Assembly (NCBI GenBank): GCA_002811675.1
Contig: PDIM01010318.1
Location: 189,777-209,882 of the forward strand
Reading direction: 5' to 3'
Length of the DNA stretch: 20,106 nt
DNA from: Ichthyosporea sp. XGB-2017a
Lineage: Eukaryota > Opisthokonta > Ichthyosporea
How positions within the stretch are numbered: the stretch's first letter is position 1; each line of letters starts with the position of its first letter. The notes below the pieces were generated by a model, which was not told where the DNA came from, ran no database searches, and saw only the letters and a program-made list of their open reading frames with translations. The translations under genes were made by a program, and so were the position numbers. Positions 1 to 8,945 of this stretch are shown here, piece by piece.

Positions 1-1796
1 GAACTCACGAAAGAGCAGTGTTGTGTAGATAGCACAGTAGATAAGAAATCATTTACGAATAAGATAAGAAGTATATTCGACTCCGATCAGTAATAATGTA
101 ATGACATGTGTGCAATGTAGTGTGCTTGTATCGACTTGGGATTGGCATGGCAGCAGCTAATTATTTGCTAACAGTTGACAGTTCAAACAATCTTTTAAAA
201 GTCAAAGGGAATTAAGGTCGAAAATGAGCAATGGAAAAGAGGATGTTGAATAACTCAGGTACTATGGCATACAAGCCTGTTGAAGATGAACAGTTGATGA
301 AGGCATTATTCATAATTATTCATAAGTCGGCTTCAGTGCCAGGCGTGTTGACTTCTTTTTCTTCTTCTTCTTGTCTTCACATTTTCTTTGTGTTCCTGTG
401 CAATCCGGAAATCGGTGAGCAATGATTTATTTCGGATGCTGTAACAATAATGAGAGTGCGCAGGAAGTCAGAGAATCCGCAAACTGATGCTCCTAACGCT
501 GCTATCCCACAAGGTTGGTGAAGAGGCAGTGGAAAGTGGAAACACCCCTGTAAGGTCGAAAAGGAGCAGTCCATCGGGTCTGTTCTGTGCGGGATCTGGG
601 CATGCCGTATTGTTCTTTTCAGCGCCCTGAATCTGTTTGATAAGGCAGGCAATAGCACAAGCAAGAAAAAAAAGAAGAATATAGAGAATAGAGGAAGATT
701 AATGAACTGCATTATAATACATTGCTGGTGCCCCTCAAACTCTAATTTGTAATCATAAAAGCATATGACTAATATCCTTAACTACAAACAAAAAATGCCA
801 TACAAGCAGTACTACCACCACCCTTGCCCGAGTCGTACTCTTTATAGAATCCTAAGTCGACAAAATAGTTACGTAATGTACATAGTATAGTACAGTATTG
901 TGAGTAACCAGCATTCCACAGTATAGAAAAGAACACCCCTCTTAATGAATTAAATGACGCAAGGCACGAAGACAAATTACCATTTGCATGTATAGAGTCA
1001 AATGCAAGAAGACCAATTAGCTCAGTCATCATCTGGCCATATTCATCACCAGCTTTTCTGATGACTCGATGACTTGCACAATACACATAATGAACTCCGA
1101 CAATACTTTAGAAACAAAAACGAACAAGATACAAAAATAAGCCGCATTCCTTTGGAATTTTTATATCCCTTTTGAGGATTTTAGCAGTTTTTAGTTGTGG
1201 TTTTGTTTTATTTTTTGTTTATTTTTTTTGGTTTTGGTTTTGGTTCTCCTATCTGGCTTTTAATTTTTTTAATAAGCAAGTGGATTTCCTCTTGTTTTTA
1301 TTTTATATATTGAATCGATTACACATAAGGAATTTAAGCTGGTGTTCAGTATAGATAGTGCAGTTCAAAACAACTAAAACACTACTGTACTTGATTTGCA
1401 GCTGTAATAAGGCCCCAGTCCCCAGTCTTTAAATGCTTTTCAGGTGCCCATTTGGTCGCGTGCGTTTAGCAGGTCATATGAACTGCTTGTTGGTTCTCTC
1501 TTCTGTGTATGAGAATTGAGTACCAGCAAAAGATGTGTGTTTTATCGCACTCTAGTCTCTACACATTCTTTCATTATAAATATGTCAATGTGGACTGTCT
1601 GGTTTGGTCCTTGCGTAATTCTTTAAGTCTTTATAAAGGGATAAGGTCGGTGCTTGGTTTGAGCCTTTATGTTTGTGTTCGTCTTTAGAGCTTTTCTTGT
1701 TGTGATTTGCTTTATTGAGTTGATTTGAATATTTGGTTTGGTTCTTTTACAGAGAGAAAGAAGCCTAAGTTTTTATGCTGTTGTATTTGGTGAATC
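1..1796. other. Left-end region with no supported gene
   Basis: About 1.8 kb left of the LPMO-like gene. Open frames here are short, use T-rich low-complexity sequence (for example 1195-1260), and match no family I recognise. Two TATA-like strings precede the LPMO gene: TATAAATA at 1575-1582 and TATAAAG at 1632-1638. A pyrimidine-rich tract ending in CAG near 1752 could be a 5'-UTR splice acceptor. A minus-strand open frame at 778-1086 follows a TTTCTAAAG acceptor-like site and reads somewhat like protein, but I cannot assign it. A small CTT microsatellite lies around 361-372. Confidence 0.5.
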
Positions 1797-3305
1797 ATGA
1801 TTATGTTTCCAAATTTCCGAAAGGTTGCTCTTTTGATTGCCATAGTTGCGAGTGTGGTTAGTCTATCCCTTGCACACTCTTGGATGTCCTGCCCCAGGTC
1901 TCTTAATCCAAACGCTGGAAGGGGTGGTGATCAATCTGGCCCATGTGAAAATTTCTTTGGGGAGCCCCCTGTAACTCAGATCTCTGCTGGCGAGCGCCTG
2001 AAGGTTGGCTGGGTAAGCAACAACCATGCTGGTGGTTATGTACGTCTGAGTTTGGTTCCTTGGGACCAAAAAGACAATGCAGAACTATACAAACAAAATG
2101 TGCTCAAAGGGGCCTGCTATGGTTATGACGGTTCTGTGGCCTCCAATTTCCTCAGTCAAGGTGAATGTTTTCATCCTTGCGATGCGAGACCAGGATGCCA
2201 ATGGCAAGCAAGTGAAAATGACTTTGAACGTTTTGACACTACAATTGCTATTCCATACAATCTTGACGATGGATTTTACTCCCTTCAGTGGGTTGCTTTA
2301 GTCGGAAATGGAGGAACTCCTTATTACAGCTGTGCCAAACTCCAAGTGACAGGAGGCAATTCCGCCATGAGTTGTGCACGCAGTGGTGCAGCAAAAGCGT
2401 ATGCCTGTGCCAAGTCTAATGCCGGGGCTCCTTCATCTGTTATTTTAGGTAACACAAAGGCGGGAGACTTTTGCTTCGCTCAAAATGGGCTTGGGGACAT
2501 TGACAGTACAATCGCCCAGCGGCCTATTAACTATGATTGTGATCCTCGGACTAGTTGCTCGTTAAGTGTAAATGCCCAGTCTTGTGCCGAGAACCTCAGT
2601 GGAATTGCAGACCCCAATGACCCAAAGCAGGTATGCTCTGGAGATACGGATGATGGAAACACTGATGACGGTAATACCGATGATGGAAACACTGATAATG
2701 GAAATACCGATGATGGAAATACCGATGATGGAAACACTGATGATGGAAACACTGATGATGGAAACTCTGATGATGGAAACACTGATGATGGAAACACTGA
2801 CGATGGTAGTGGAGGTTGCACAACCACTTTTGCATGCGCGGAAGACCCTGCGACGTATAAATGGTGTGTTCATGGTAAATACCAGATCATGAATTGCCCT
2901 GCCGGGACGGTTTGTTCTGGACCTGGCGACTGCGTTCACCCTTACGAGGCGCAAGATAACGACACGGGTGATGATGGCTCAAACGACGATGGCTCAAACG
3001 ACGATGGCTCAAACGACGATGGCTCAAACGACGATGGTTCGAATGACGATGGCTCGAACGACGATGGTTCGAACGACGATGGTTCGAACGACGATGGCTC
3101 GAACGACGATGGTTCGAATGATGATGGATCAAATGACGATGGCTCGAACGATGATGGATCAAATGATGAACCGTGTGTTAACTATACTTTTAAGTGCAAG
3201 GATGATAACCCCCATGCATACTTGTGGTGCGTGAATGAAAAGTATATTAAAATGGATTGCCCCGCGGGCACGGTCTGCTCTAACGGGGAATGTGTTCATG
3301 GATGA
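1797..3305 (+). CDS. Secreted LPMO-like protein with two CBM19-like chitin-binding modules
   Basis: Single-exon gene, 502 aa. Residues 1-26 form a signal peptide with a hydrophobic core and SLA before the predicted cut. This leaves His27 as the mature N-terminus, as required for the copper histidine brace of lytic polysaccharide monooxygenases. His77 (in NNHAGG) is the likely second brace histidine, and Tyr176/Tyr177 in PYYSCA match the usual axial tyrosine strand near the domain end (about 185). Residues 190-283 are Cys-rich and unassigned. Then come an acidic TDDGN repeat linker (284-338), a Cys-rich module (about 341-386), an NDDGS linker (391-455), and a second module (about 459-501). Both modules have the pattern YxWCV-x(n)-CPAGTVC-x(n)-C of CBM19-type chitin-binding domains from fungal chitinases. 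The inferred role is oxidative cleavage or binding of chitin or a related wall polymer outside the cell. The LPMO family (AA number) cannot be fixed by eye. The gene converges with the reductase-ATP sulfurylase gene. Confidence 0.82.
   Translation: MIMFPNFRKVALLIAIVASVVSLSLAHSWMSCPRSLNPNAGRGGDQSGPCENFFGEPPVTQISAGERLKVGWVSNNHAGGYVRLSLVPWDQKDNAELYKQNVLKGACYGYDGSVASNFLSQGECFHPCDARPGCQWQASENDFERFDTTIAIPYNLDDGFYSLQWVALVGNGGTPYYSCAKLQVTGGNSAMSCARSGAAKAYACAKSNAGAPSSVILGNTKAGDFCFAQNGLGDIDSTIAQRPINYDCDPRTSCSLSVNAQSCAENLSGIADPNDPKQVCSGDTDDGNTDDGNTDDGNTDNGNTDDGNTDDGNTDDGNTDDGNSDDGNTDDGNTDDGSGGCTTTFACAEDPATYKWCVHGKYQIMNCPAGTVCSGPGDCVHPYEAQDNDTGDDGSNDDGSNDDGSNDDGSNDDGSNDDGSNDDGSNDDGSNDDGSNDDGSNDDGSNDDGSNDDGSNDEPCVNYTFKCKDDNPHAYLWCVNEKYIKMDCPAGTVCSNGECVHG
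2646..2810 (+). repeat. 15-bp coding minisatellite (TDDGN linker)
   Basis: Eleven in-frame 15-bp units encoding TDDGN, with one N-for-D, one S-for-T and one terminal G-S variant. It forms the acidic, flexible linker between the LPMO-like core and the first chitin-binding module. Synonymous differences between units indicate an older array rather than a fresh expansion. Confidence 0.95.
2967..3161 (+). repeat. 15-bp coding minisatellite (NDDGS linker)
   Basis: One GDDGS unit followed by twelve NDDGS units of 15 bp. They join the two chitin-binding modules. The unit differs from the upstream TDDGN array but has the same length, phase and acidic Gly-rich character. The first units are identical (ending GGCTCA), and later ones alternate GGTTCG, GGCTCG and GGATCA, which suggests local unit duplication. 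Confidence 0.95.
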
Positions 3306-3353
3306 TTGTTTTTGGTATGACGTAGCTTGCATGGATGATATTTCATTTGATAT

Positions 3354-3367
3354 TTTATTTAAATAAA
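3354..3367. terminator. Palindromic two-way poly(A) signal
   Basis: TTTATTTAAATAAA is a perfect 14-bp palindrome containing AATAAA on each strand. It lies 49 bp past the LPMO stop and 54 bp past the stop of the converging reductase-ATP sulfurylase gene. It is the only clear AATAAA on either strand in this 115-bp gap, so it probably serves both transcripts. Confidence 0.65.
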
Positions 3368-3420
3368 CAAAATGACAGATTTAATCAGCTAAAGGTACAC
3401 CACATCTCAAAATCATTTGC

Positions 3421-5719
3421 CTATCGCTCAGTAGAAGTCCCGGAATAGAAGCTCCTCAGCACGGAGACGACTTCAGGATATGCGAACCATTCAGGGATTT
3501 CTTCACCATCTACCATCATCTTGCGAAACTTGGTGCCGGAGATGTTTTTGCTATGGTAACCTACAGTATTTAAAATTCTTAGTTAGCATTGCCCGTGAGG
3601 AACTGCATATGTCAAAAAAAAAATCCATACCTTTTTCTTGAACTTCATTTGCTGGCAAATATTCATTCACTTCTTCGGCATATGCCATCGCCTGAAATGA
3701 TATCATGTCCATAACAAGTTCTTTCATTAATGGTTTCATCATTTCCTGCGCGTCATACGGTCCATAAAAGTCTTCTCCTGTACTTCGGCTCTTACACCCA
3801 GCATGGTCTCGACCAATAATGATACCCGTGCAACCGTAATTCTTTCGGATGAGAGTGTGTTGGAGTGCCTCTCTTGGTCCTCCAACCATCATACTGTAGG
3901 GCAAGTATTCAAAATAAACATGCGTCAACTTCTTTGCAAGAACGTCATATGTCTGCTTTCGAACCTATATGTCGCAAAGGGAATTCAAATTGGCGCAATC
4001 AGCAATCGAGGCAAAAAAAATAAAAGCGTTCGGGTGAAAAATAGCAAAAGCATACTTACATCCGCGGGTACATCATCAGATTTTGTTGGTCCTACCACAG
4101 GGTGAACAAGGACATCAGCATCGTTTTCTTTAGCGACTCTAAGAAACATAGAAACATGTGCTTTATGCAAGGGGTTTCTCGATTGGAAAGCAATGAGATT
4201 CTTTACACCACGCTCCTGCATTTCAGCGCGAACCTGTTTGGGGGTTTTGCAGGTTACCCAGTCACGATTGGGGAGCTTAAAGCAATAAACCCGGCCTCCA
4301 ATGTTGTACTTCAACTTTTCATTTAGAAGATGGTACACCGAGGGATGATCTTCACTTTCAGTTCCATAAACCTTCAATCCTTCCATTTTTCTTTCAGGAA
4401 TGTATTTAGATTCAATGTGGATGACTCCTTTGCCACCCATTTTCTGATCATCAAGGAAAACATAGTCGCCCACTTTAAATTCTTCATTGTCGGTATCAAG
4501 TGTTACCGGCAAGCCAAAAAGCTGCCCTTCTGGAAGTCGCATATCTTCGCAGACACTCAGATAACTGGTTTCATTCATAAACCCAGTGAGAGGAGAAAAC
4601 CCACCGTTAGAAATTAGCTCAAAATCACAAGCTTGGCGCTCCGTGAGTTCGATACGCTTGCTACCACATAGTTTAAGAAGGTTTTCCTTTTCAGATTCGC
4701 TAGCAACCATCAAATCAACCAACTTTCCCCCATGGGGAGCACCTCTATGGGCCATCCTGGTATGAATCCCGCACTCTGTCTGCTGTCTGCCAACAAACCT
4801 GCCTGACCTCTCAGAGTCTTGAGGGGGAATCATAATGGAAGTATGGGTATCTCCGAATGATTTCCATACATAGACAAACGACCCTAAAGACAAAATGTAT
4901 TGAAAATCATAGGCGAAAAAAGGTTTTTCCAAGTTCACATAGCGAAATGGATACGTATATCTCTCTAACGGGGCAACATAAGTATCACTGATAGCCACAC
5001 GGCGATGAAGAGCATTGTAAGGAACGCCAAACTCTAAAACATACGTGCATACATCATCCCAGGTCCAGCCTGCAAGGGGATTAAAGTTCTTCTTATCTTC
5101 TTCCCATACATCTAAATGGACTCGCTCATTTCCTTGGTCGGAGCGCCGTCCAGTAATAAGAACCTCTTTGTTGGTCACACCAAAACTGTGAAACAAAAGG
5201 GATGCAAATAAAAGCGTTAAGCAGTGAATGTTAATAAAAGTCTGGAAATTCAAAATTTCTGCAGAGTGAATGAAGTACTTACCTTCTCTGCAAAGGTTCA
5301 ATCTTCGAGTGAAAGTCAAAATCTGCATGTGAAAGGTCCTGATGAGTACCATACTTTTCCTCAAAGTCTTTCAATGTTTCACATTCTTTAGGCTGGAAAA
5401 CTTTAAGTTCAATTTTATACTTTGTTTCCAAATCACGGGCCAGTTGCAATGTCTCTGGGAACAAGTGAAGCGTATCAATCGCAACAACAGTTGGCATGAA
5501 GTCAGTAAATCGAGCAAACAGATCTACAATCACATTATCAGAAATAAGAAGAGCAGACGCAAGAGTTATCTTGGAGGGATCCCTCTTGTAGGCCGCCAAA
5601 TAAGTTTCAGCTGACAACTTGAACTCATTGATTTTCTTGGACAAGGACGAAGGGATCTCCACTTTCTTCAACTGAGGTCCACTAATGGCCTCTCCATTCC
5701 TCTGCAAAAGACTAGTCAT
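3421..5719 (-). CDS. MET16/MET3: Fused PAPS/APS reductase and ATP sulfurylase
   Basis: Exons on the minus strand: 5719-5283, 5185-4060, 3964-3631, 3560-3421, with consistent phases (2, 0, 1). Together they give 678 aa. Residues about 20-295 are a CysH-family reductase: TGRRSDQG at 157-164 and TECGIH with catalytic Cys284. The paired cysteines that bind [4Fe-4S] in plant and bacterial APS reductases are absent (DFHSKIEPL at that place), and there is no thioredoxin-like tail. From about 300 to the end it is ATP sulfurylase: [10 protein letters not shown] (480-489) is the QxRNPxHxxH nucleotide site, GRDHAG is at 572-577, and ISGTKFR lies near the C-terminus. It would make APS from sulfate and ATP and reduce APS or PAPS to sulfite in the cytosol. 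No APS kinase domain is fused. The ATG at 5719 has A at -3. A possible further intron (about 5000-4884) falls between NALH and KSFGDTHT, where other reductases have no such insert. If it is spliced, the protein is 639 aa. Confidence 0.9.
4884..5000 (-). other. Probable unspliced-looking (3n, stop-free) intron in the reductase domain
   Basis: The family normally runs from NxLHxxGY almost directly to SxGDxHTT. Here about 47 extra residues, rich in aromatic residues, separate NALH from KSFGDTHT. The segment ends in a T-rich tract and TTTAG, like the other acceptors in this gene. A GTGTGG donor at 5000 gives a 117-bp intron that keeps phase and leaves four extra residues. GTGATA at 4988 gives 105 bp. 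Neither donor is as good as the GTAAGT/GTATGG donors elsewhere in the gene, so a true coding insert remains possible. Confidence 0.5.
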
Positions 5720-6463
5720 AGTAAACTTATTAAATTTTCAACTAACAGCACTGAAAATTAGACAATACACTGATTCCGAGCAAAAATCTATATAACAAGA
5801 AATCAACCTTGGGGCTTATAACAAAGTGACAATTTCCTGAGATACAACTGCCACCAACGCAAAAAAGAGGGAGGCCTAGACTTTGGACCTGGAAGCACTG
5901 TAATAAAGGGGCAGTAAAGTGAGCTGTTGAAAACTATTTTTGAGCACTAAAATTGCTATATGCCAGGTCGTGCACGGTTTTGCACTTTGTGATTTTGCTG
6001 TTTGTGGCAATTTGCACAGCCATTTCCGCCTTTTACAAAATTGAACCCAAACAAGAGTCAAGACGGACAAAAAAACCTATTGAGGCGTGATAAATGATGA
6101 CCATAATGAAATGATGTCTGATGACAATTTCTTTGAATCAAGAAGGGTGATATCGAAGGAATTTTATTGGCTTCCTTTGGACATTTGGCTACATAAGTAA
6201 CTAACACTGCATAGTAACAGTACTCCTCGAACAGTACTTGAAACTCAGGGAGGAGCGACCAGCTCCCTGTTGCAACTACAAAAAACATCTGGACAAATTC
6301 AAATATAATAGCAAAAGACTATTTCTACAGACAACACCTAAAGGTCCAAAATAACCCCATCCCCGAGCACCGTTGTTTTATAGGAAATTTTCCCTTTTAG
6401 TCTTTAAGAAAAATGAAGTGGATTTATCCTTTAATAAAATTACGAGTTTGGTAAAACAAAAAA

Positions 6464-6473
6464 CGTCATGACG
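6464..6473. promoter_or_regulatory. CGTCATGACG palindrome, bZIP-like
   Basis: A perfect 10-bp palindrome made of two inverted TGACG half-sites, in the divergent promoter of two sulfur genes. TGACG is a classic bZIP half-site, and fungal sulfur regulators (Met4, CYS3, MetR) are bZIP proteins. The spacing differs from the known CYS3 consensus, so the link is only suggestive. Confidence 0.35.
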
Positions 6474-6479
6474 AAAGAT

Positions 6480-6491
6480 GCTGATTGGCTG
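6480..6491. promoter_or_regulatory. GCTGATTGGCTG element, copy 1 (inverted CCAAT box)
   Basis: A 12-bp string containing ATTGG, the reverse of CCAAT. It is repeated exactly at 14066-14077 in the other head-to-head spacer next to a sulfur gene. It lies 365 bp upstream of the siroheme synthase ATG. Confidence 0.45.
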
Positions 6492-6765
6492 AACCGTTAA
6501 AATTTACAGAAAAAAGGAATTTTTATACCAACACACAAAAAAAAAGTGCCAAGTTCCTAAAAATATTTTTGTCAATTTTTTTTTTTTGGGGGGGGTCCAT
6601 TCGTCATTTTGTTCACTTTTTTGGTAACCAAAACAATTTTTTGTTTTTTTTTTTTATTAGAAAAAAAGCTAAAGGAAAACTTTTCATTGTGAAAAACAAA
6701 GCAAAACGAAGCAAAAAAAAGGGGATGGAAGTTACTGATTTTGTTTGGAAGGCGGAATCTAAATT

Positions 6766-6805
6766 GGAAGCAGGAGCAGTAAGTGAAATCGGAAGCAGGA
6801 GCAGT
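6766..6805 (+). repeat. 25-bp-period direct repeat before the siroheme synthase start
   Basis: GGAAGCAGGAGCAGT occurs at 6766-6780 and again at 6791-6805. The bases after each copy are also similar (AAGTGAAA and GAGCGAAA). It probably lies in the 5' leader, 50-90 bp before the ATG. No function is evident. Confidence 0.7.
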
Positions 6806-6856
6806 GAGCGAAAGAATAAATAGAACAAGTAATTACGAAACGAGGAGGAAGAAACA

Positions 6857-8830
6857 ATGGTTCGCACTTTAGAGGATAGTAATTTTATTAATGCATCTAG
6901 TATAACCCCTTCAGAAGGTGGTGCATCCCTTGTGGTTGCGTGGAGATTAAAGCAAAAGAAAGGTGAGTGGTTTGATTGTGTTGTATTGTTTGTTCCGCTT
7001 ATTTGTTCAATTGCTTACTCTATCTTGAGTCTAGTTTTGATTGTTGGAGGAGGAGACGTAGCCTCAGGACGAGTGTTTTACGCCTTGGATGCCGATGCTT
7101 TTCCGGTAACGGTTGTATGCCCAAGCGAGGGGCTCGATCCCACTTTACGCCAGCGTATATTTGTAACTGACAAAGACCAAATAGAATACCATGATCGAAA
7201 GTTTGAATGGGATGATCTTAACGATAAGGATCTCGTGATGACGGCGATTGATGAGCATGAATTGTCTGTGCAGATAGGAGAGAAGTGCAGGGAGCTAAAA
7301 ATTCCTGTAAATGTAGCCGACGTCCCTCCTTTGTGCGATTTTTATTTTATGTCTACCTTTCGAGACCAATCTCTTCAAGTAGCTGTTTCCACAAATGGAA
7401 ACGGCCCTAAATTGGCAAATGTTGTTAGAAGGCTCATTCAGACTACAGTAAGTCCTTGATTGTTTTCATCTCAAGTTCTCATTAGTGACCGCAACTTGTG
7501 TTCTGACATTTTTTCTGCTTGAAAATTTGTAAATATTTTTGTATAGCTCCCCAAAGAAAGCGGAACTGCAATAACAAGAGTGGGTCATCTTCGCAAGTCT
7601 ATTCGGGCTGTTGATAATGACATGAAAAACAGTGCAAAGCGGATGAGATGGGTGTCGAAAATATGCGTTGATTGGTCTTTGAAGGAATTGGGATCGATGA
7701 GTAACGAAGATGTACAAAAACTTGTGGAGATTTATTTGTCTGGAGAAAACAGCCCACAGTCATTGGCTCATCTACATTGCCTAATGAAAGATGAAAGTTT
7801 AGATCAAGAATGGCCTGGACTGGAAGTAACCGAAGAGCGTGTATCTCCTGGTAAAGTATTCTTGGTTGGTGCAGGTCCCGGAGATCCTGAACTTCTCACG
7901 ATGAAGGCACACAATCTATTGAAGTCTGTAGACGTTGTGCTTACGGATAAGCTTGTTTCAAAGGATATTTTAGAACTGATTCCTAGAAGCGTTGAAATTA
8001 AATCAGCTGGAAAATATCCAGGGAGAGCAGACAAGGCTCAAACAGAATTGAACGAATGGGGACTTGGGTTTGTTAAAGCGGGAAAGGATGTAGTTCGACT
8101 GAAGAATGGAGATCCTTTTGTTTTTGGAAGGGGGGGCGAAGAAATATTATTTTATAGAGAGCATGGAATTGAGCCCGAGGTTGTTCCAGGTATTTCCAGT
8201 AGCTTAGCAGCACCGCTTACGGCTAATATTCCCGTCACACACCGCGGGGTTGCTACCCAATTCTTGGTTTCAACTGGTAGAGGAAGGAATGGATTAGTTC
8301 CAGATTTACCAATGTATGATTCCAATCGAACCCTTGTGCTGCTAATGGGCATTGAACGAATTCAAGAACTCAGTGAGAAGTTACAGAATGTTTATGACTA
8401 CCCTGCTCTTACTCCCGTTGCATGCGTGCAAAAGGCTTGCTTTGTAGAAGACGAGCGCGTTGTCGTAGGTACCTTGGATAATATTGCCGAAAAAGCCGGA
8501 GAAAATCAGTTGGTTAGCCCAACCACAATTATTGTCGGACAGGTCGTTGCTGTTCTTCATCATGACGATTTCCCTAAAATAGGAGCCGACGGCCAACTTG
8601 TTGTTTCCAAAGCCAGTCCTGTCATTCACGATATTACACACATACAATACAATCAAGAGGATGTCAAACAGGAGAGAGCCAGTTCTTCGGCATCATCAGT
8701 GAGTGATTCTGACTATATTTCGTCTTCAAGTATCGAAGATGAGAAGCAAGTACAAACTCTGCCACACCTTACGCTTTCAGAAAAGTTATCGAATATCTCA
8801 AAAAGCTTCAGGAGTTTTAAATTATTTTGA
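6857..8830 (+). CDS. MET1/MET8: Fused siroheme synthase: precorrin-2 dehydrogenase/ferrochelatase plus uroporphyrinogen-III methyltransferase
   Basis: Exons 6857-6962, 7035-7447 and 7547-8830 give 600 aa. The splice sites rejoin KK-VLIVGGGDVASG exactly at the first junction. Residues about 20-175 are the MET8-like NAD domain: SLVVAW, the GGGDVASG nucleotide loop (40-47), and CDFYF with Asp137 at the place of the catalytic Asp141 of yeast Met8. Residues 174-270 match a Met8-like helical tail. Residues 278 to about 520 are the S-adenosylmethionine-dependent methyltransferase: VGAGPGDPELLT, VRLKNGDPFVFGRGGEE and PGISSSLAAP are all intact. The enzyme should turn uroporphyrinogen III into siroheme, the prosthetic group of sulfite and nitrite reductases. 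The last 60 residues or so are Ser-rich and look disordered. The first intron (72 bp) is a multiple of three with no stop. The start has a good context (AACAATGG). The gene is convergent with the sulfite reductase flavoprotein gene. Confidence 0.92.
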
Positions 8831-8838
8831 TAATGTTG

Positions 8839-8844
8839 AATAAA
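8839..8844 (+). terminator. AATAAA poly(A) signal of the siroheme synthase gene
   Basis: AATAAA begins 9 bp after the stop codon. The 3' UTR must be short or overlap the tail of the converging MET10-like gene. Confidence 0.55.
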
Positions 8845-8849
8845 AAGCC

Positions 8850-8879
8850 AAATGAGTTATTATTAAATGAGTTATTATT
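8850..8879. repeat. Exact 15-bp tandem duplication in the convergent gap
   Basis: AAATGAGTTATTATT occurs twice, back to back, between the two converging stop codons. It lies between the poly(A) signals of the two genes. Confidence 0.9.
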
Positions 8880-8894
8880 TGAGTATTCATCCAA

Positions 8895-8900
8895 TTTATT
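8895..8900 (-). terminator. AATAAA poly(A) signal of the MET10-like gene
   Basis: On the minus strand AATAAA lies 46-51 bp past the stop of the sulfite reductase flavoprotein gene. It is the nearest canonical signal. Confidence 0.5.
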
Positions 8901-8945
8901 TCATTATTGCATTTGCGTCAAAGCACAAAATAGATCGCATAACAA

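Larger units (their letters stand above)
5720..6856. promoter_or_regulatory. Shared head-to-head promoter region (reductase-ATP sulfurylase / siroheme synthase)
   Basis: 1.1 kb with no convincing gene, between two divergently transcribed genes of the same pathway, so joint regulation is plausible. A TATATA lies at 5789-5794, 70 bp upstream of the minus-strand ATG. The middle contains the palindrome CGTCATGACG and, six bases later, an inverted CCAAT element. Several poly-A and poly-T tracts (near 6535, 6575, 6640, 6713) and a short 25-bp-period repeat lie toward the siroheme synthase start. Confidence 0.5.

Noticed and set aside
778-1086. Minus-strand frame that reads partly like protein after an acceptor-like TTTCTAAAG
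   Set aside because: No recognisable motif, no matching upstream exon, and the second half is low quality.
2646-3161. CRISPR-like spaced repeats
   Set aside because: The units are contiguous coding pentapeptide repeats with no spacers, in a eukaryotic gene.
2531-3234. Several long open frames on both strands across the LPMO linkers
   Set aside because: They are shadows of the 15-bp in-phase arrays, which stay open in other frames. The real frame has a signal peptide and conserved modules.
3697-3706. ATGATATCAT, which fits the fungal CYS3/MetR site pattern
   Set aside because: It lies inside an exon of the ATP sulfurylase domain near the 3' end of the gene and is explained by coding sequence.
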